Assembly (NCBI GenBank): GCA_003218135.1
Contig: QHNQ01000012.1
Location: 1-64,000, forward strand
Reading direction: 5' to 3'
Source: Verrucomicrobiota bacterium
Lineage (GTDB): Bacteria; Verrucomicrobiota; Verrucomicrobiia; Chthoniobacterales; UBA10450
DNA length: 64,000 bases
In this document: one piece after another, positions 50,874 to 59,342 of the stretch
How positions within the stretch are numbered: the first letter of the stretch is position 1
Layout of the letters: each line of letters begins with the position of its first letter
Notes under the pieces: model-generated
What the model saw: the letters and a program-made list of their open reading frames with translations, nothing else
Told to the model about the DNA's origin: nothing
Databases searched by the model: none
Position numbers and translations under genes: made by a program

Positions 50874-52313
50874 ATGATGTGGCCGACTCTTCTCCTCGGA
50901 CTGCTTGTCGCGTCTGCTGCCGGGTGGATTGCTACCAGCTATCTTCAAGCGCAGCGGATTCGCAGGTTAGAAAGATCTCACGAAGAGATCCAAGTCGAAG
51001 AAACGCTCGTTTTCGATTTTCTGCACGGCCTCGGCGAAGCGTTCCGGGAGAGCATTCGACCTCAGGAACTTCATCGGTTGATAGTCGAAGGCGCTACGCG
51101 CATCCTTGATGCCCAGGGTGGCGCCCTTTATGTGAGCGATCGCACCGGTGCAAAACTCACGCCCGCTTTTATTTCGAAGGGCTGCCCGCCACTAGTCGAC
51201 ATTCCGCCGAATATTTTGCAACAAGCGGCCGCTACTCCTACCGGCCTTGAGAGGTTTCTACGACTGCACACAGTCGCCCCGGGTGAAGGAGTGATCGGTC
51301 GCGTTTGGCAAACAGGGCAGTCTGTTTACCTGAGCGAGTTCTCGGATGCGCCGGAGTTAGCGAAATTGCGCAGCAGCGCATTTGGCACGCGGTCCGTTAT
51401 GGCGGCGGCACTCCGGTATGGAAACCAGGATCTCGGCGTATTGGCGCTCGCCAACGGCCCGATGGGTGTGCCGTTTTCGCAGGGGGACTTCGTCGTTTTT
51501 AAATCTCTTGCCGAGCAATCGGCCTTTGCGCTCTACAACGCGATCATTTACTCCATGGCTAACGAAAAGAAGCGTCTGGATCATGACCTGGAGATCGCCC
51601 GGGACATTCAACGAATTTTGCTCCCTTCGGAAGCGCCGGCGATTGATGGATTTCAGATCAGCGGCATCAATGTGCCAGCCCGCCTGGTGAGCGGCGACTA
51701 TTTCGATTATATTCGCGTAGATGACGAGCGGTTGGGCGTGGCAATCGCAGATGTTTCGGGCAAAGGTGTGCCGGCGTCGCTGATCATGGCGATTTGCCGC
51801 AGCGTGTTACGCGCTGAGGCGGCTCGGAATCCATCTCCCGCTGACGTATTGCGAAAGGTCAATCGACAGCTTTACCCAGACATCAAGGAAGACATGTTCA
51901 TTAGCATGGCCTACCTGATTCTGGACCACCATCGCGATAGCATTACCCTCGCGCGCGCCGGGCACGATGCGCCGTTGCTCTACAAGCAGCAATCGCGAAC
52001 GGTTACGCCCGTGAAATCACCTGGAATGGTCGTTGGAATTGACAGTGGGAACGTGTTTGATAGGCTTACAGTTGACTTCGCGATATCGCTCGAGCGCGAT
52101 GATTGCTTGGTTCTCTACACCGACGGTGTCACCGAGACGCTCAACGCTGAAGAAGACGAGTTTGGCTTGGATCGCGTGATCCAGGCCGTCCGCGCGAGAG
52201 CAAATGATGGCGCGCAGGCGATTGTAAAGAAAATCATACAGGATGTGCGCGACTTTACCGGTTCGCTTCCACAAAACGATGACATCACCTTGATTGCCAT
52301 CCGAAAAACATGA
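50874..52313 (+). CDS. GAF-domain PP2C phosphatase (RsbU/SpoIIE-like)
   Basis: A short N-terminal membrane helix (LLLGLLVASAAGWIATSYL) and a GAF domain (RLIVEGATRILDAQGGALYV, GEGVIGRVWQTGQSVYL) are followed by the PP2C catalytic domain: LPSEAPAIDGFQISG, SGDYFDYIRVDDERLGVAIA, DVSGKGVPASLIMAI, AGHDAPLL and CLVLYTDGVTETLNAEEDEF. It would dephosphorylate the STAS protein encoded upstream in response to a ligand at the GAF domain (inference). Its stop overlaps the grpE start (ATGA), linking stress signalling to chaperone genes. Confidence 0.9.
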   Translation: MMWPTLLLGLLVASAAGWIATSYLQAQRIRRLERSHEEIQVEETLVFDFLHGLGEAFRESIRPQELHRLIVEGATRILDAQGGALYVSDRTGAKLTPAFISKGCPPLVDIPPNILQQAAATPTGLERFLRLHTVAPGEGVIGRVWQTGQSVYLSEFSDAPELAKLRSSAFGTRSVMAAALRYGNQDLGVLALANGPMGVPFSQGDFVVFKSLAEQSAFALYNAIIYSMANEKKRLDHDLEIARDIQRILLPSEAPAIDGFQISGINVPARLVSGDYFDYIRVDDERLGVAIADVSGKGVPASLIMAICRSVLRAEAARNPSPADVLRKVNRQLYPDIKEDMFISMAYLILDHHRDSITLARAGHDAPLLYKQQSRTVTPVKSPGMVVGIDSGNVFDRLTVDFAISLERDDCLVLYTDGVTETLNAEEDEFGLDRVIQAVRARANDGAQAIVKKIIQDVRDFTGSLPQNDDITLIAIRKT

Positions 52314-52888
52314 AAAAGATTCCTATCGCTGAACAAAACAAAGAAACGAAAGGGTCGGCTGCGGCAAGACAGATGCATTCAGCCGATGCTCCAGCCTCTG
52401 CCGGCATTGAGCAAACTGATGCCGAAGATCCAATGGCAGGCCTGCAGGCTGATCTCGACCGTTTCCGCGACCTGGCACTGCGCAGTCAGGCTGATTTTGA
52501 GAATTATAAAAAGCGCTCTGCGCGAGAAAAGGAAGAGGCGATCAAATACGCCAATAGTTCGTTGCTTCAGCGATTGGCCGCAATTCTCGATAATTTTGAG
52601 CTTGGTCTTGCAGCTGCAAAAGCCCAGGGCGAAGAATCGCCGATCTACTCCGGAATGGTCCTCGTCCAGAAACAACTCAACGATTTGCTTTCAGAACACG
52701 GGCTGCAGCCGATCGAAGCGGATGGCAAAAGATTCGATCCGAATTTGCACGAAGCAATTGCGCATGAGCCCAGCGATCAATTTCCGGAAGGGACTGTGCT
52801 CCGCCAGACTCGTCGCGGTTATCGGTTAAAAGACCGATTGCTTCGGCCTTCCAAAGTCGTTGTTTCCAGCGGGCCAGCAAAGCAGTGA
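52310..52888 (+). CDS. grpE: Nucleotide exchange factor GrpE
   Basis: The charged N-terminal coiled coil leads to LALRSQADFENYKKRSAREK, then AAILDNFELGLAAAKAQGEE, IYSGMVLVQKQLNDLLSEHG and HEAIAHEPSDQFPEGTVLRQ. This is the GrpE dimer and DnaK-contact region. It helps DnaK release ADP. The start overlaps the phosphatase stop and dnaJ follows after 56 bp, so grpE-dnaJ sit downstream of a stress-signalling pair. No dnaK is in this window. Confidence 0.93.
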   Translation: MKKIPIAEQNKETKGSAAARQMHSADAPASAGIEQTDAEDPMAGLQADLDRFRDLALRSQADFENYKKRSAREKEEAIKYANSSLLQRLAAILDNFELGLAAAKAQGEESPIYSGMVLVQKQLNDLLSEHGLQPIEADGKRFDPNLHEAIAHEPSDQFPEGTVLRQTRRGYRLKDRLLRPSKVVVSSGPAKQ

Positions 52889-52944
52889 GGCGGCTTTCTT
52901 GCTTCACGTTCTAGTCCGCAGGTTACGCAGGACTGATTGGCCAC

Positions 52945-54090
52945 ATGGCAACTGAGAAACGCGATTACTACGAGGTGCTTGGCATTGCGCGAAACGCCAC
53001 CGGCGAGGAAGTCAAACGCGCCTATCGCAAACTCGCGGTTAAGGTTCATCCCGATAAAAATCCAGACGACCCGCGCGCCGAAGAAAAATTCAAGGAGTTA
53101 GGAGAAGCGTATGATGTGCTGATGGATGCGGACAAACGCGCTGCCTACGATCGCTTTGGTCACGCAGCATTTGCGCCAGGCGGCATCGGTTTTGGTCGCG
53201 AAGCTTTCCATGATCCATTCGAGATTTTTCGCGAGGTGTTCAGTGGGACCGGATTTGGAGGCGGGATTTTCGAGACGTTCTTCGGTGGTGCCGGTAGCGC
53301 ACGCACTGAAGATCAGCGTCGCGGATCGGATTTGCGCTACGACATGGAAATCAAACTGGAAGAGGCGGCTTTTGGCGCGACCAAGCAGATCGAGATCGCA
53401 AAACTGGATACCTGCGATGAGTGCGGCGGCAGCGGCGCTGAAGCAGGCTCGCACAGGATCGGCTGCCCCACTTGCGGTGGGCGGGGTCAGGTCGTCAGTT
53501 CACGCGGATTTTTTCACATTTCGCAGACATGTCCTCGCTGTCGCGGCGCCGGGGAGATCATCGAGAAACCATGCCAGAAATGCCGCGGCGAGGGACGCGT
53601 AGAAAAATTGAGCCGCGTTAAGTTGCAAATTCCTGCCGGAATCAGAGAAGGCACGCGGCTGCGTTCGTTAGGCAACGGGGAAGCGGGCATGAGTGGTGGA
53701 CCGCCAGGCGACCTTTACGTAGTCGTCCACATCAGGGAGCACAAAATCTTTCAGCGCGACGCCGATGATTTGTATTGCGAGGTGCCGATCCCGTTTTCCG
53801 TCGCGGCGTTGGGAGGCGAGATTGATGTCCCCACACTGGAAGGCAGGGCTCATTTAAAGGTGCCCGACGGCACACAAAGCGGACAGATGTTCAAACTCCG
53901 TGGCAAGGGAATCGTGAACGTCAACGGGCACGGCCATGGCGATTTGTTCGCGCGCCTGATTGTTGAGGTGCCGTCGCACCTGAATGCGGATCAACGCCGC
54001 AAGTTGGAGGAATTCGCAGCGCTTTGCGGTGAGGACAACACGCCGATGCGTAAAGGCTTTTTCGAGCGCGCGAAGGAATTTTTCAAATAA
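52945..54090 (+). CDS. dnaJ: Chaperone protein DnaJ
   Basis: The J domain ([20 protein letters not shown] with the HPD motif [11 protein letters not shown]), a Gly/Phe-rich region and four zinc-binding CxxCxGxG repeats ([32 protein letters not shown]) are all present. The C-terminal substrate domain follows and the chain ends ERAKEFFK, a usual DnaJ tail. It delivers substrates to DnaK. It has normal length (381 residues). Confidence 0.96.
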   Translation: MATEKRDYYEVLGIARNATGEEVKRAYRKLAVKVHPDKNPDDPRAEEKFKELGEAYDVLMDADKRAAYDRFGHAAFAPGGIGFGREAFHDPFEIFREVFSGTGFGGGIFETFFGGAGSARTEDQRRGSDLRYDMEIKLEEAAFGATKQIEIAKLDTCDECGGSGAEAGSHRIGCPTCGGRGQVVSSRGFFHISQTCPRCRGAGEIIEKPCQKCRGEGRVEKLSRVKLQIPAGIREGTRLRSLGNGEAGMSGGPPGDLYVVVHIREHKIFQRDADDLYCEVPIPFSVAALGGEIDVPTLEGRAHLKVPDGTQSGQMFKLRGKGIVNVNGHGHGDLFARLIVEVPSHLNADQRRKLEEFAALCGEDNTPMRKGFFERAKEFFK

Positions 54091-54098
54091 ATGCCGCA

Positions 54099-54968
54099 GT
54101 GTCCGTCGTTTACAACCCTGTGAAGTTGATCGAATGCCCGCGCGATGCCTGGCAAGGGCTCAAGCGACGAATCCCGACGGAGCTGAAGGTGCGTTATTTA
54201 GGCGCGCTGATCGCGGCAGGTTTCAAGCACATCGACGCTGTGAGTTTTGTCTCTCCTAAAGCGGTCCCCCAGATGGCCGATAGCGAAAAAGTGCTGGAGC
54301 GGATTGAACTGCCAGATGACGTCGAAATCATCGGCATCGTGGTGAATGAAAAAGGCGCCGAGCGCGCCATCGCCACGAAAGCAGTTGGCACATTAGGTTT
54401 TCCCTGCTCCATCTCAGAGACCTTTCTGCGCAAGAACCAAAATCAGACAATGGAGGAGTGCTACAAAGTGCTGCAATCAATTAATGCAAAGGCAGACGCC
54501 GCAGGGATCCCGGTAGTCGTTTACATTTCGATGGCGTTCGGAAATCCGTATGGCGATCCGTGGGACGAGAACGAAGTGCATCAGGCAATAACGAAACTGA
54601 CTCGCATCGGTGTTCGATCTATTTCGCTCGCTGACACAGTTGGAGCTGCCGACGCCGATTTGATCGGTCGCGTGGTCGAATCAGTGATGGGCCAATGTCC
54701 TGATTACGACATCGGCGTGCACCTGCACAGCGCGCCTGGGGAAGCCGAAGCAAAAGTGCTTGCCGCGTACGACGCGGGCTGCCGCCGGTTTGATTCCGCC
54801 ATTGGCGGGCTTGGTGGATGCCCATTCGCGCAGGACGCGCTGGTGGGAAACATTCCCACGGAAAGCGCGATCGCCGCAATCGAGAGGCGCGGTGTAGCGT
54901 TGGAAATGAGCAAATCGCTCGCAGATGTGCTGACACTAAACGCGGAGATCGCGTCGAGTTACGCATAG
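54099..54968 (+). CDS. Hydroxymethylglutaryl-CoA lyase-like protein (HMGL family)
   Basis: The TIM-barrel DRE-type aldolase features are IECPRDAWQGLKRRIPTELK (active-site Arg/Asp kept, though the usual GLQ is changed), FVSPKAVPQMADSE, SLADTVGAADADLIGRVV and the signature FDSAIGGLGGCPFA with the catalytic cysteine. HMG-CoA lyase splits HMG-CoA to acetyl-CoA and acetoacetate; related enzymes act on other 3-hydroxy acyl-CoAs, so substrate remains open. The GTG at 54099 starts it 8 bp after dnaJ, in the same transcript direction. Confidence 0.85.
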   Translation: MSVVYNPVKLIECPRDAWQGLKRRIPTELKVRYLGALIAAGFKHIDAVSFVSPKAVPQMADSEKVLERIELPDDVEIIGIVVNEKGAERAIATKAVGTLGFPCSISETFLRKNQNQTMEECYKVLQSINAKADAAGIPVVVYISMAFGNPYGDPWDENEVHQAITKLTRIGVRSISLADTVGAADADLIGRVVESVMGQCPDYDIGVHLHSAPGEAEAKVLAAYDAGCRRFDSAIGGLGGCPFAQDALVGNIPTESAIAAIERRGVALEMSKSLADVLTLNAEIASSYA

Positions 54969-54989
54969 GGAACAAGTCCCAACCGTCCT

Positions 54990-55742
54990 ATGCATCGTTT
55001 CTATGTTTCACCGGAAAACTGGGACTCTCGCACGCTCGCATTGCGTGGCTCCGAGGCGCACCACGCTCGCGACGTGCTGCGCATCAAAGCCGGGGAGAAG
55101 CTCGTGCTGTTCAACGGACAAGGGCGCGAGCTCACGGCGGAAGTTATCGATCCCGGCGGTGACGAAATCCGGCTGCGAAAATTACACGAAGCGGAAACAG
55201 CGCCGCTGCGATGCCGGATCGTTCTTGGACAGGCGATTCCAAAAGGGAAAAACATGGAGTTGATCGTGCAAAAAGCGGTCGAGATCGGCGCAGCCGAAAT
55301 TGCGCCGATCATCTCCGATCGCACTGTCGTGCAGCTCGATTCCGAATCGGTCGCGCAAAAACAATCGAAGTGGCAGCAGATCGCCGTTGAAGCGGCCAAG
55401 CAATGCGGTCAGAACTGGCTCCCGCGCGTGCACCCGCCAAGAAAACTGGACGAATTTTTTTCTGGAGCGGTCGACGGAGCATTTGATCTTCGTCTGATCG
55501 GTTCCCTCCAACCCGATGCGCAAAACTTCAAAAAAATTCTGGCGGATTATTCAAGTGAACACGGCAACCGACCATGCAGCGCGCTCATGCTTATTGGGCC
55601 CGAAGGTGATTTCACACCTGCGGAGCTTGGGCTTGCGCGCCGCCACGGCTGCCAGCCGATCACGCTTGGCCCCATTATTCTGCGAGTGGAAACCGCAGCA
55701 ATCTATTGCCTGAGCATCCTCTCCTACGAACTGCTGATTTAG
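54990..55742 (+). CDS. rsmE: 16S rRNA (uracil(1498)-N(3))-methyltransferase RsmE
   Basis: An N-terminal PUA-like domain (HRFYVSPENWDSRTLALRGS, HHARDVLRIKAGEKLVLFNG) is followed by the SPOUT fold with QAIPKGKNMELIVQKAVEIG, IISDRTVV and LMLIGPEGDFTPAELGLARR, then LGPIILRVETAAIYCLSIL. These are RsmE motifs. It methylates N3 of uridine 1498 in 16S rRNA. It is the last gene of the 50346-55742 set and nearly abuts the convergent greA-like gene. Confidence 0.95.
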   Translation: MHRFYVSPENWDSRTLALRGSEAHHARDVLRIKAGEKLVLFNGQGRELTAEVIDPGGDEIRLRKLHEAETAPLRCRIVLGQAIPKGKNMELIVQKAVEIGAAEIAPIISDRTVVQLDSESVAQKQSKWQQIAVEAAKQCGQNWLPRVHPPRKLDEFFSGAVDGAFDLRLIGSLQPDAQNFKKILADYSSEHGNRPCSALMLIGPEGDFTPAELGLARRHGCQPITLGPIILRVETAAIYCLSILSYELLI

Positions 55743-55751
55743 ACGCTCAGA

Positions 55752-57644
55752 TTACTCGGCGACTGCTGCTTCTACAGCGGATTCGCTCGGAAGGTCGGGT
55801 GCGGACGTGGTTTGATCCGGTGGCGCGGCTTGGATTGAAGCAATCGTAAATTCAGCTGTGCCGTGCTCGGTGTTGAGCGAAACCGTCTCGCCGATTTCGT
55901 GTCCTAGCAGGGCTTGGCCAATCGCGGTTTGGTACGAGATGACGTGACGGTCGGGATCGCCGTCCCATGCACCGAGGATCGTATAGGCTTCTTCCTTGTT
56001 CGTTTCCACGTTGCGCACGGTTACAACGGTGCCAATTGAAACGCGCGACGTATCCGGATTTTCAAATGCAGTTCCACGCGCGTTGTGTAGCATTTGTTCA
56101 AGCTCCGCTTTGCGACGCGTCAGAACGCTTTGCATCTGCTTTGCCGCCTTAAATTCAAAATTCTCGCTCAAGTCGCCATACGACCTGGCAAGCGCGATTT
56201 CCCTCCTGTTCTCGGGAATTTTGACTTTGACGAGTTCTTCGTATTCGGCCTTGCGTTTTTCCAAGCTGCTCCAGGATACAATCAAGGGCGCTGCTTTTTC
56301 TTCTGCTTCCACTCCCGCGATCACGCTTTCCAGTTCTGGATAAACTTTCACGATCCGCGCCAGGAGCGAGCGCTTCGTCAACTCATCGAATAGCGGGCTT
56401 AATTGGAGCCGCCGCATCGCATCACGCGCAACAGAGATATCGGAGTGCTTGAAGATGTCTGCGAGCAATTGTCGATCTTCAACCAGAGCACGTTGCAACC
56501 TGCTGGCGCGACCGGGAGTACTGTGCTGCTCGCGGTCCAGCGCAGCAACAATCGCCCCGAGTAAATCCGGCGTCACCAGCTCACCCCAGTTTTTCCGGTC
56601 GCTGCACAGCCAGATGAGCATCTCGCTCGTTGCTGAGTGTTCGCGAATACCACTCTCGAGCATTGTCCGCAGTTCGGCAGCCTCGCCAGCTTCACTCAAG
56701 ATTCTCGCTGTTTGAGTTACCACCCGAGCGTGATTTGCTTGCATCAAAAGCAAGGCGCGCTCTACCCAGCGCGGGCCGAGCGCCGACGACAACGCTTGCA
56801 AAATTCTTTTTTCTTTTGCAGCGGGCAGCTTCGGCAGAATCGACGCCAGGCGCTTCTCTTCGTCGATGACCAATTTGGAGAGCGTCAAGCCGATATGAGT
56901 CATGTGCAGTCGAGGCTCGCGCTCGAGCAAATCGTCCCGCGCCACGATCAGCTCAAATGCGAGTTCAGGGTGTATTTTCTGATTGCGCGCCGCGGTGTTC
57001 TCGATGTTCGCGATGATTGGTTGAAGCTGTTTTTCGGGCTCTTTGAATTGCTGGTGAGATTTTATGATTTGCTCGAGCGCCACGATTTGTTCTTTCGGGT
57101 GTCGCGCTTTGTTGAAAGCGGCGATCAGCTCGTCAGCTTGCGATACGCCTTCGCCGCGGATTTGGATCGGATCAATTTTTTTTGCGGGAATTGAAAAAGC
57201 GCCGCTCGCCTTTAGTGCCTTCTTAGTTGTTTCCCACCACCGTTTCCATTCCGCTTCAGTGAAAACATCGCCGATCAGCCATTCACCGATCTGCTGCGTG
57301 GTCGCTTTGCCGTCTAGGCTTTCCAGAATGTTCCGCACCAGCGCGGCCGGATTTTCCTTGGCCAAATTCTTGATCGACGCGAGGTCGGTTGCCTTACGTG
57401 CGAGAAAATGCTCCGGCACCAGCGGGGTGACATTTTCCGCGGCGTACTGGGTCTGCATGAGATGGGACTTCTTGCTGGCAAAATCGATCACGATCTGATT
57501 GAGCAGCAGGTTCCATTCGCGCACGCGACCAAATCCCCAGCTCTTATGCAAACAAAACGTGCCAGGCTTTAATTTTTCCAGTTGCTCCGCAGCTCTAGAA
57601 GTAAGTTTGCCAGCTTCGACCAATTTTTGTAATTCCGCGTCCAT
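55752..57644 (-). CDS. greA: GreA-type transcript cleavage factor with long N-terminal extension
   Basis: The C-terminal ~160 residues are GreA: a coiled coil with LARSYGDLSENFEFKAAKQM (acidic tip residues), SIGTVVTVRNVET, and HEIGETVSLNTEHG of the RNA-polymerase-binding domain. The N-terminal ~470 residues are helical with no other recognised domain (KPGTFCLHKSWGFGRVREWN at the start). Canonical GreA has ~158 residues; the long form is known in Chlamydiae, so this looks like a PVC-type trait. It rescues arrested RNA polymerase; the role of the extension is unknown. Confidence 0.9.
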   Translation of the reverse strand: MDAELQKLVEAGKLTSRAAEQLEKLKPGTFCLHKSWGFGRVREWNLLLNQIVIDFASKKSHLMQTQYAAENVTPLVPEHFLARKATDLASIKNLAKENPAALVRNILESLDGKATTQQIGEWLIGDVFTEAEWKRWWETTKKALKASGAFSIPAKKIDPIQIRGEGVSQADELIAAFNKARHPKEQIVALEQIIKSHQQFKEPEKQLQPIIANIENTAARNQKIHPELAFELIVARDDLLEREPRLHMTHIGLTLSKLVIDEEKRLASILPKLPAAKEKRILQALSSALGPRWVERALLLMQANHARVVTQTARILSEAGEAAELRTMLESGIREHSATSEMLIWLCSDRKNWGELVTPDLLGAIVAALDREQHSTPGRASRLQRALVEDRQLLADIFKHSDISVARDAMRRLQLSPLFDELTKRSLLARIVKVYPELESVIAGVEAEEKAAPLIVSWSSLEKRKAEYEELVKVKIPENRREIALARSYGDLSENFEFKAAKQMQSVLTRRKAELEQMLHNARGTAFENPDTSRVSIGTVVTVRNVETNKEEAYTILGAWDGDPDRHVISYQTAIGQALLGHEIGETVSLNTEHGTAEFTIASIQAAPPDQTTSAPDLPSESAVEAAVAE

Positions 57645-57742
57645 TGATGCGAGTCATGAGTCGCATGTGACCTATAGGTCTTATAGGCCACGGGCGCAAT
57701 TTACGATTGCCCCATGCTTCACCACGTGAAACCCTCACCGCG

Positions 57743-58678
57743 ATGACGACGAGCATTTGGTTTTGGATCGCGTTTCACATTGGCGTCTTCATTGCAATCG
57801 GAATCGACCTTTTTGCCTCCAAGCGCCGCGGTCGGGAATTAAGCATGCGCGCTGCGTTCCAGCGAACCGTAATCTGGGTGCTGGTGTCACTGGCGTTCAA
57901 TGCCGTGGTATGGCGTCTCAAGGGACCACATCACGCCCTCGACTTTCTCACGGGTTATCTCATCGAATATTCGCTGAGCATGGATAACATTTTTGTTTTT
58001 GTTTTGATATTCGCGCATTTTCGCGTTCCTCCGCTCGCACAACGTCGCGTTTTGGTTTGGGGAATTGTCGGTGCACTAATCATGCGCGGCACGATGATCC
58101 TGTGCGGTATCGCGCTCGTGCAACGCTTTCATTTCGTCCTTTACTTGTTCGGCGCATTTCTGCTTATCACCGCAGCACGAATGCTTTTTAGAAAACGTGC
58201 GGTGCCCGATTTTACCGAGGGTTGGCTGTTGAGAAGGGGCCGTCAGATCCTTCCGATTACGCGCGAATACCATGCCGAACATTTTCACGTGCGCGTGGAT
58301 GGCCGCTGGATGCTAACGCCGCTTGCCCTGACCATGATGGTGATCGAGATCACGGACCTGATTTTTGCAGTTGATTCGATCCCCGCGATCTTTGCGATTA
58401 CGCGCGACCCTTTCATCGTCTACACGTCCAACATTTGCGCGATTCTGGGCTTGCGGTCGCTCTACTTCCTGCTGGCCGGTTTGATGGATCGCTTTGTTTA
58501 CTTGAGAACAGGACTCGCATTCGTGCTCGGCTTTGTCGGGATCAAAATGATTCTCGTGGATTATTTTCCGATACCGAGGAGCCTTTCACTCGGGGTAATC
58601 GTGGTGATTCTCACACTCACCATGGGTATTTCGATGTTGAAGACGCAGAATCAGGTTGCAGGCGAAGACCGAAAATAA
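57743..58678 (+). CDS. TerC family integral membrane protein
   Basis: About eight or nine membrane helices carry the TerC acidic motifs DFLTGYLIEYSLSMDNIFVF and EITDLIFAVDSIPAIFAIT. The protein is ~311 residues from the ATG at 57743, which starts just before the first helix; a TTG at 57707 would add 12 residues. TerC/Alx proteins export metal ions such as manganese in several bacteria, and tellurite resistance is the historical name. It diverges from the greA-like gene across 98 bp. Confidence 0.9.
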   Translation: MTTSIWFWIAFHIGVFIAIGIDLFASKRRGRELSMRAAFQRTVIWVLVSLAFNAVVWRLKGPHHALDFLTGYLIEYSLSMDNIFVFVLIFAHFRVPPLAQRRVLVWGIVGALIMRGTMILCGIALVQRFHFVLYLFGAFLLITAARMLFRKRAVPDFTEGWLLRRGRQILPITREYHAEHFHVRVDGRWMLTPLALTMMVIEITDLIFAVDSIPAIFAITRDPFIVYTSNICAILGLRSLYFLLAGLMDRFVYLRTGLAFVLGFVGIKMILVDYFPIPRSLSLGVIVVILTLTMGISMLKTQNQVAGEDRK

Positions 58679-58724
58679 GTGTTGCCTTTGCTGTTCGGAA
58701 TCATTTAACTGCTCTGGAACGCCT

Positions 58725-59144
58725 ATGAAAACTATTCTTGCCTTCGCTGCGGTCGCTGGCCTTGCTAGCGTAGCCTTCGCCGATATTCAAGATCCGCCGG
58801 GGAACGATTATGGGCCAACGCGCAAACTCGGTCGCGGTATTTCAAATTTTGTCATCGCTCCTACCGAGTTTTTCGTGACGGTTAACCAAATCAACCAAAC
58901 GGAAGGTAATTCCGCCGGGGCTGGTTACGGCGTTTGGAAGGGAGCGGGGCGCGCAGCCGCACGCCACGTGGCCGGTCTTATTGAAATCCTGACCTTTCCG
59001 TTTCCAATATGGCACAACGGCTATCAACCCTTGCTGCCGTCAGACATTCCTTACATTCATGCCGGGTACGCGGAATTCCCGCCTGAAGTCGGCAATGAAT
59101 CGAAATACCCCTACGTGCGCGATACGCATCACGATTTCAACTAG
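58725..59144 (+). CDS. TIGR04073-like exosortase-associated secreted protein
   Basis: A signal peptide (MKTILAFAAVAGLASVAFA) is followed by ~120 residues with RKLGRGISNFVIAPTEFFVT and GYGVWKGAGRAAARHVAGLI, then EILTFPFPIWHNGYQPLLPS. This arrangement (LGRGxSN.. P.E, then a KG...R..AG..E.LTFP segment) matches, as I recall, the exosortase system-associated TIGR04073 family in Verrucomicrobia and relatives. No exosortase or PEP-CTERM protein is in this window. The ATG at 58725 gives a clean signal peptide. Confidence 0.75.
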   Translation: MKTILAFAAVAGLASVAFADIQDPPGNDYGPTRKLGRGISNFVIAPTEFFVTVNQINQTEGNSAGAGYGVWKGAGRAAARHVAGLIEILTFPFPIWHNGYQPLLPSDIPYIHAGYAEFPPEVGNESKYPYVRDTHHDFN

Positions 59145-59342
59145 CCCGTTGGGCATTCTGTTCAGCTTGCGTCTTCTCCCGGCGAGTTAAGCGACTCCTG
59201 CCTATCGCATTGAGGCGGCAATTCAGGCGCGTTGGGCGATGCCTGAGCGCAATCCTCTGGTCCGTGTTAACACGTTCTCAACGTTTGTTGACGTCGTTCC
59301 ACGCCAGCGTAAAAGTAGGCGACTCGTAACGGCCGTTAGGCA

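Noticed and set aside
52889-52944. Possible CIRCE (HrcA) operator upstream of dnaJ
   Set aside because: No TTAGCACTC-N9-GAGTGCTAA-like inverted repeat is seen; only a weak short palindrome exists.
54091-54123. ATG directly after dnaJ as start of the HMG-CoA-lyase-like gene
   Set aside because: That frame stops after ten codons; the GTG at 54099 opens the frame of the recognised enzyme.
58725-59144. Presence of a complete exosortase/PEP-CTERM system
   Set aside because: Only the TIGR04073-like protein is present; no exosortase and no PEP-CTERM tail was seen in any secreted protein of the window.
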